The notes below the pieces were generated by a model. It made no database searches. It saw nothing but the letters and a program-made list of their open reading frames with translations, and had not been told where the DNA came from. Of a stretch of DNA of 50,718 nucleotides, positions 50,385-50,718 are shown piece by piece (the first letter of the stretch is position 1; each line of letters begins with the position of its first letter). Made by a program: the position numbers and the translations under genes. Location: positions 1 to 50,718 of the forward strand of contig JANJWV010000039.1 of assembly GCA_024709365.1 (NCBI GenBank), given 5' to 3'. Origin of the DNA: Desulfomicrobium sp. GTDB lineage: Bacteria > Desulfobacterota > Desulfovibrionia > Desulfovibrionales > Desulfomicrobiaceae.

Positions 50385-50571
50385 AACTACTCCGTTCACT
50401 TTGGAATGGTGGTATAAGTGCCTGGGCAGTACACTGTTGGATACGTATGACACAAGGGCTTTGTGTGATGAGAATAGCAACTTTCAGGAGTGAATAACCT
50501 ATGAACAGAAAGGATTCTTACCGTGACACTGGTTCAGGTGGAGGGTCTCCTCACCAATAGAAATCAACGAC

Positions 50572-50718
50572 TCAGCGAACAACCCAATGCTTGAAAATGT
50601 CTTTCTCGCCGATGAAGTATTCATTATTCTTGTAATCCGTCACTAAGGCTTCTATGAAGTTAAGTGGAAGAGGCTTGCGTGCGGTAATTTCGTCTCCTTG
50701 CGGAGTCGATTGTCGACA
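50572..50718 (-). CDS. C-terminal end of an unidentified protein, partial
   Basis: A minus-strand frame enters from beyond the window and ends in TGA at 50574-50572, giving 48 residues (for example LNFIEALVTDYKNNEYFIGE). The composition looks coding, but no family is recognised. It would be upstream of the HNH gene on the same strand, with about 190 bases between. It may belong to the same element. Confidence 0.4.
   Translation of the reverse strand, partial: CRQSTPQGDEITARKPLPLNFIEALVTDYKNNEYFIGEKDIFKHWVVR

Overview
The window reads as chromosomal DNA from a GC-rich member of the Desulfovibrionales, the Desulfovibrio/Desulfomicrobium type of sulfate reducer. Genus-level placement is inference. 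It rests on the gene mix: selenocysteine synthase selA, a two-part NifS/NifU cluster with a [2Fe-2S] BFD domain, a DUF4212/SSS symporter pair, a MucR-like zinc-finger regulator, c-di-GMP proteins, and several small proteins that look lineage-specific. Genes are densely packed with strong GGAGG-type ribosome sites and frequent ATGA/GTGA overlaps.

Layout. 1-3.6 kb: signalling genes in AT-richer DNA (tail of an Hpt-domain protein, an exported TPR protein, a LuxR-type response regulator, a REC/HD-GYP c-di-GMP phosphodiesterase). 4-8.7 kb: small and large subunits of a sodium:solute symporter, followed by a cNMP/CBS/DUF294 nucleotidyltransferase and a DnaQ-like exonuclease. 8.8-11.8 kb: a solute-binding protein, a TauE-like permease and a divergent multi-cluster Fe-S protein that share a GntR/FadR-type operator. 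12-12.6 kb: vapBC. 12.9-17.1 kb: a minus-strand run with a repeat protein, glucokinase, several hypothetical genes and a YjjX-like NTPase. 17.2-19.4 kb: DUF2905, DsrE-like, YdcZ-like, nitroreductase and Nudix genes. 19.4-24.8 kb: glnS, bpt, nifS, nifU and a TIGR01777 SDR, closed by a clear terminator. 24.8-28.5 kb: phosphofructokinase, a membrane-anchored protein, PilZ and DUF523. 28.5-31.4 kb: cobT, then hemC, fmdB and gmhA on the other strand. 31.9-36.6 kb: a complete livJHMGF branched-chain amino-acid ABC operon. 36.6-39.4 kb: a shikimate-kinase-like gene, a YkgJ protein, a lipoprotein and the MucR-like regulator. 39.4-43.9 kb: a TIGR03960 radical SAM protein, an LSm-like protein, cvpA and mazG. 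44.1-48.6 kb: the operon folC-selA-hisC-cmk on the minus strand.

At about 48.79 kb the backbone stops inside a tRNA-Arg(UCU), which is cut off right after its anticodon loop. The last 1.9 kb is AT-richer and holds an HNH endonuclease, a long near-palindrome and the end of another gene. I read it as the edge of an integrated element.

No CRISPR array, rRNA, insertion sequence or complete tRNA was seen. The points most worth following up are the symporter-nucleotidyltransferase-exonuclease module, the truncated tRNA at the island edge, a nested 127-bp palindrome between mazG and cmk, the palindromic operator that overlaps the TauE promoter, and a Met-rich leader ORF whose stop overlaps the start of bpt.
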